NCBI RefSeq assembly: GCF_003752585.1
Contig: NZ_RKHR01000003.1
Coordinates: forward strand, 930,001-994,000
Direction: 5' to 3'
Source of the DNA: Sinobacterium caligoides
GTDB lineage: Bacteria > Pseudomonadota > Gammaproteobacteria > Pseudomonadales > Sinobacteriaceae
Length of the DNA: 64,000 nucleotides
Under the pieces are notes generated by a model. It made no database searches, was not told where the DNA came from, and was given only the letters and a program-made list of their open reading frames with translations. Both the position numbers and the translations under genes were made by a program. Position 1 is the stretch's first letter, and each line of letters starts with the position of its first letter. Shown here one piece after another: positions 62,275-64,000 of this stretch.

Positions 62275-63462
62275 ATGCAAAAACCTCTTATTTATTTCGC
62301 TTTAGCGCTATCGTTAGCCTCCCTAGCTGGCTGCGATAAAGGCTCAGACTCGAGTAATTCCGATATTACCACCGAAGTGCCATTAACGGTGCTCGAGTGG
62401 AATACCTATGTTGGCGACAAGTTAGACGACTGGAAGCAACACCCAGAAGAACAGGCCAAGCTCGACCAAGAACACTTTCAACGCGTCGCCCACGACGTCA
62501 CCGATTTTGCCCCCGATATTTTTGTGGCGGTTGAAACCTATGGCAAGCGTCACGCTATCCAAGAGGCAATGGCAAAAGCGCATCATATGAGCGCCGATGA
62601 TATTCATTACCACACTGTTACCTGCCTCGATGAGAACGGTAAGACCACAACCCAGGGCCACTGTGCTGCCGACATCATCCGCCCCACCACGGATAACCTC
62701 ACCATCTTTTCAAAGTATGAAATACTGGATTACAAAGAGGTGACTGCCGACGAAGAGGCCGATGGTGAAGGCAGCGACGTGAAATGGAACAACTGGTATT
62801 TTGGTGCGGTGTTAGTCAATGTCGACGACCCAAAGACCGGCAACAAGCAACCGGTTTGGGTTGTCGCTAGCTGGTTCGAATGGCGCGAAGATAGTGGTGC
62901 GCCCTTTAGCCAGCTCTATGAACATAACCGCAACAAGCTCTACGGCCAACAACAAGCCGATGACGATGAAGCGCTGATGAGTGCTGAAGATATAGCCGAC
63001 CTTGATCGCCATGTTAGAGCCCGACAGGCGCAGAAAATCGTCACCACAATCAGCGACCTGATCAACAACGCCGACAATATTCCCGTCATTGTCGCCGGTG
63101 ACCACAACGCCATGTCGCACCTCGACTTCACCGAACAGTGGGCTGATCAGCATTATGGGCTAAGCGTCGATTTCCCTGTTTCTAAGGTCTTCACCGATGC
63201 CGGTTTTATCGATTCCTATCGTAGGATTCACCCCAACCCAATTATCTATCCGGGCTCATCTTGGTCGCCGATGTGGAAAAATATTGCCGCCCCCGAGCGT
63301 ATCGATTTCATCTACTATCAGGGCAATAAGCTCGAGCCTATCGCCTCAGCCATGGTCGATAGCCCCTCTGCCGGCTTTAGCGATCAGACGTCGGACCACG
63401 GCGCCATGCTGACCAACTTTAACCTGCTCATCCAACCGAACACAGAGGCTAACGGCACATGA
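62275..63462 (+). CDS. EEP-family lipoprotein nuclease/phosphatase
   Basis: A 395-residue lipoprotein with lipobox SLAGC (C20). The endonuclease/exonuclease/phosphatase fold shows LTVLEWNTYVGDK (metal Asn), DIFVAVETYGKR (metal Glu), VIVAGDHNAMSHLDF (Asp, Asn), RIDFIYYQG and TSDHGAMLTNF (catalytic Asp-His). An acidic insertion (VTADEEADGEGSDVKWNN) lies mid-protein. It likely cleaves phosphodiesters or phosphomonoesters at the cell surface. It overlaps the following paralog by four bases. Confidence 0.82.
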   Translation: MQKPLIYFALALSLASLAGCDKGSDSSNSDITTEVPLTVLEWNTYVGDKLDDWKQHPEEQAKLDQEHFQRVAHDVTDFAPDIFVAVETYGKRHAIQEAMAKAHHMSADDIHYHTVTCLDENGKTTTQGHCAADIIRPTTDNLTIFSKYEILDYKEVTADEEADGEGSDVKWNNWYFGAVLVNVDDPKTGNKQPVWVVASWFEWREDSGAPFSQLYEHNRNKLYGQQQADDDEALMSAEDIADLDRHVRARQAQKIVTTISDLINNADNIPVIVAGDHNAMSHLDFTEQWADQHYGLSVDFPVSKVFTDAGFIDSYRRIHPNPIIYPGSSWSPMWKNIAAPERIDFIYYQGNKLEPIASAMVDSPSAGFSDQTSDHGAMLTNFNLLIQPNTEANGT

Positions 63463-64000
63463 AATTCTCCTCGATGATATCGACCGTCGCAGTGACGGTG
63501 CTCACCCTGACCACGTTAGCCGCACAAGCTGATAGTTTCAGCGTACTAGAGTGGAACAGCTGGGTCGGCCCTGACGACCCAATCGCCACCCAGGCACACA
63601 CTGACCGAGTCGCCCACGACGTGGCAACCGTCGCCCCCGATGTATTCCTATCGATAGAGACTTACGGTAAAGGCGAAGCGATTCGCGCTGCCTTTGCCAA
63701 GGCCCACGGCATCACCCCTGATGAGGTCTATTATCGCACCCTCAGCTGTCGCGACAAAAACGGGGATGCGACAGATCAGCAGCACTGTGTCGTCGGCAAA
63801 GCAGGAGACAACCTCGCCGTCATGTCCGTCTTTCCGATTATTGACGAACGCTTAATCGATTACCCCATCGACTACCCTTTCGTTAACGATTGGAACTTTG
63901 GTGCGGTCAAACTCGATGTTCATGGTCAGGGAGTCTGGGTAGTCGACACCTGGTTTGATTCAGGCGAAAGCAACGAGTCTCGTCTCGACCAACTCTACGC
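63459..64000 (+). CDS. EEP-family secreted protein, 3' cut by window end
   Basis: The ATG at 63459 overlaps the stop of the preceding gene (ATGA), and the frame stays open to the window end (180 residues seen). A signal peptide ending LAAQA, without a lipobox, precedes FSVLEWNSWVGPDDP, RVAHDVATVAPDVFLSIETYGKG and WNFGAVKLDVHGQGVWVVDTWFD. These line up with the first EEP protein block by block, so this is its tandem paralog, secreted rather than lipidated. The catalytic Asp-His end is outside the window. Confidence 0.82.
   Translation, partial: MKFSSMISTVAVTVLTLTTLAAQADSFSVLEWNSWVGPDDPIATQAHTDRVAHDVATVAPDVFLSIETYGKGEAIRAAFAKAHGITPDEVYYRTLSCRDKNGDATDQQHCVVGKAGDNLAVMSVFPIIDERLIDYPIDYPFVNDWNFGAVKLDVHGQGVWVVDTWFDSGESNESRLDQLY

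Overview
The window looks like chromosomal DNA of a free-living, probably marine gammaproteobacterium. Support comes from the gene families (phoU-pstBACS, ampD/nadC, cobU-cobT-cobC, rarD, a Ni-superoxide dismutase, a bacterial voltage-gated Na+ channel), good Shine-Dalgarno sites, and E. coli-type Pho, Fur and CRP motifs. No rRNA, tRNA, insertion sequence, prophage or CRISPR array is visible. I cannot assign a genus from sequence alone.

Region by region. 1-3.9 kb: the tail of a hotdog thioesterase, then a five-gene bufferin (copper-buffering modified peptide) operon: BufA1 precursor, MNIO enzyme BufB, partner BufC, an ECF sigma factor and a single-pass putative anti-sigma protein. 3.9-11 kb: mixed housekeeping and accessory genes (Ser/Thr dehydratase, RarD, DUF6164, MAPEG, YfeK-like and YafD-like proteins, a di-iron MBL protein, a NYN-domain protein). 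11-18.1 kb: a complete phosphate regulon block on the minus strand, headed by two separate Pho-box promoters. One drives pstSCAB-phoU. The other drives a gene joining a PstS-like domain to an OmpA-like peptidoglycan-binding domain. 18.2-20.5 kb: cobU-cobT-cobC for the cobalamin lower-ligand steps. 20.5-27.2 kb: a sugar kinase overlapping ampD, DUF1631, a retropepsin-like protease behind a consensus CRP site, nadC and an MBL hydrolase. 27.2-33.5 kb: uracil permease, membrane proteins, a BacNav channel, and a TetR/old-yellow-enzyme pair whose genes each carry a near-identical 20-bp palindromic operator.

33.6-39.8 kb: an export operon (TolC, HlyD, two ABC-2 permeases, no ATPase), then an AraC regulator divergent from a three-gene set (FAD-linked oxidase, glycerol-3-phosphate dehydrogenase, FGGY kinase; 39.9-44.8 kb). 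44.9-49.8 kb: ethanolamine use (permease, eutBC, EutR-like regulator) without microcompartment genes. 49.9-57 kb: a NifS-like protein lacking its catalytic cysteine, then a duplicated decarboxylase/antiporter module resembling histidine decarboxylase systems. 57-60.2 kb: a MAPEG protein behind twelve copies of an 8-bp repeat, and lrgAB with a LysR regulator. 60.3-61.8 kb: a Ni-SOD operon (two unknown genes, sodN, sodX) under a Fur box. 62.3-64 kb: two tandem secreted endonuclease/exonuclease/phosphatase-fold proteins, the second cut by the window end.

The most unusual non-coding signal is a pair of about 86-nt elements on the minus strand (29982-30068 and 33646-33731). Their sequences are nearly the same, and each has a terminator, a -10 box and an identically spaced 20-bp upstream block. 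They look like twin small RNAs under common control.
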